A stretch of 64,000 nucleotides of DNA from Mangrovimicrobium sp048323675 (GTDB lineage: Bacteria > Pseudomonadota > Gammaproteobacteria > Pseudomonadales > Halieaceae), in contig NZ_JBLWFK010000005.1 of NCBI RefSeq assembly GCF_048323675.1, positions 523,303 to 587,302 on the forward strand, in the 5' to 3' direction. The translations under genes were made by a program, and so were the position numbers. The notes beneath the pieces are model-generated. The model was not told where the DNA came from and did no database searches. It saw only the letters and a list, made by a program, of their open reading frames with translations. Positions 63,923-64,000 of the stretch are shown one piece after another. Positions within the stretch are counted from its first letter, which is position 1; each line of letters starts with the position of its first letter.

Positions 63923-64000
63923 ATGGGTAAAGCAACATTTGAACGTACTAAGCCGCACGTAAACGTGGGCACCATTGGCCACGTTGACCACGGCAAGACC
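63923..64000 (+). CDS. tuf: Elongation factor Tu, N-terminal part
   Basis: The first 26 codons are visible: [20 protein letters not shown] followed by VDHGKT, which carries the G1 nucleotide-binding motif GHVDHGKT. The gene runs off the window. AAGGAGA lies nine bases before the ATG. It follows the tRNA cluster and is probably co-transcribed with it (tufB arrangement). Confidence 0.97.
   Translation, partial: MGKATFERTKPHVNVGTIGHVDHGKT

Overview
The window comes from the GC-rich chromosome of a gammaproteobacterium. A marine member of the Cellvibrionales, such as Halieaceae (OM60/NOR5 clade), is my best guess. The evidence is gene order: tRNA-Thr/Tyr/Gly/Thr followed by tuf, the run nrdR-ribD-ribE-ribBA-ribH-nusB-thiL-pgpA, xseB-ispA next to ribA, and radA beside a MapZ-like PilZ gene. 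The mix of cytochrome P450, CoxLMS-like molybdenum hydroxylase, isovaleryl-CoA dehydrogenase and sterol-desaturase-type genes also fits. The family assignment is inference.

Layout. 1-6.4 kb: partial DnaT-like gene, radA, a PP2C phosphatase, a PilZ protein, a periplasmic protein and ettA. 6.7-11.6 kb: a molybdenum hydroxylase operon (CoxG-, CoxM-, CoxS- and CoxL-like). 11.9-15.2 kb: the bacterial proteasome homologue Anbu, a ferredoxin/P450 pair and a divergent TetR regulator with two matching candidate operators. 15.2-24.5 kb: a minus-strand operon of circularly permuted ATP-grasp, alpha-E and transglutaminase proteins, the classic partners of Anbu. 25.1-35.5 kb: glyA, nrdR, the riboflavin operon running into nusB-thiL-pgpA, a separate ribA, ispA and xseB. 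35.7-50.9 kb: a surface-polysaccharide island (CDP-sugar synthesis, C-methyltransferases, flippase, glycosyltransferases). 50.9-63.1 kb: dxs, an SGNH hydrolase, a diguanylate cyclase, hslR, a HAD nucleotidase, YdcH-like, MBL and sterol-desaturase-family proteins, two leucine-catabolism enzymes, birA and coaX. 63.1-64 kb: four tRNA genes and the start of tuf.

How parts fit together. Anbu and the ATP-grasp/alpha-E/transglutaminase operon probably form one peptide ligation and hydrolysis system, here split by the P450 block. The polysaccharide island makes CDP-4-keto-6-deoxyglucose and has the enzymes to C-methylate and epimerise it; no rfbH is present, so a 6-deoxy rather than 3,6-dideoxy branched sugar is expected. 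The island separates dxs from xseB-ispA, which are adjacent in related bacteria. The riboflavin operon carries a RibBA that has lost recognisable active-site residues in both domains; the GTP cyclohydrolase activity is supplied by ribA at 33.7 kb.

The most unusual non-coding content is a set of long structured inverted repeats in intergenic DNA. One family (288-388, 546-643, 24894-24967, remnant at 14433-14452) keeps a conserved core with two small hairpins while its enclosing stem arms change in a compensated way. Two other elements (6502-6627, 24693-24801) share the same plan of a long stem around two hairpins. A second, different palindrome (GGGGTCAGAGCCC type, REP-like) occurs three times inside the riboflavin operon, and a variant lies between tRNA genes.
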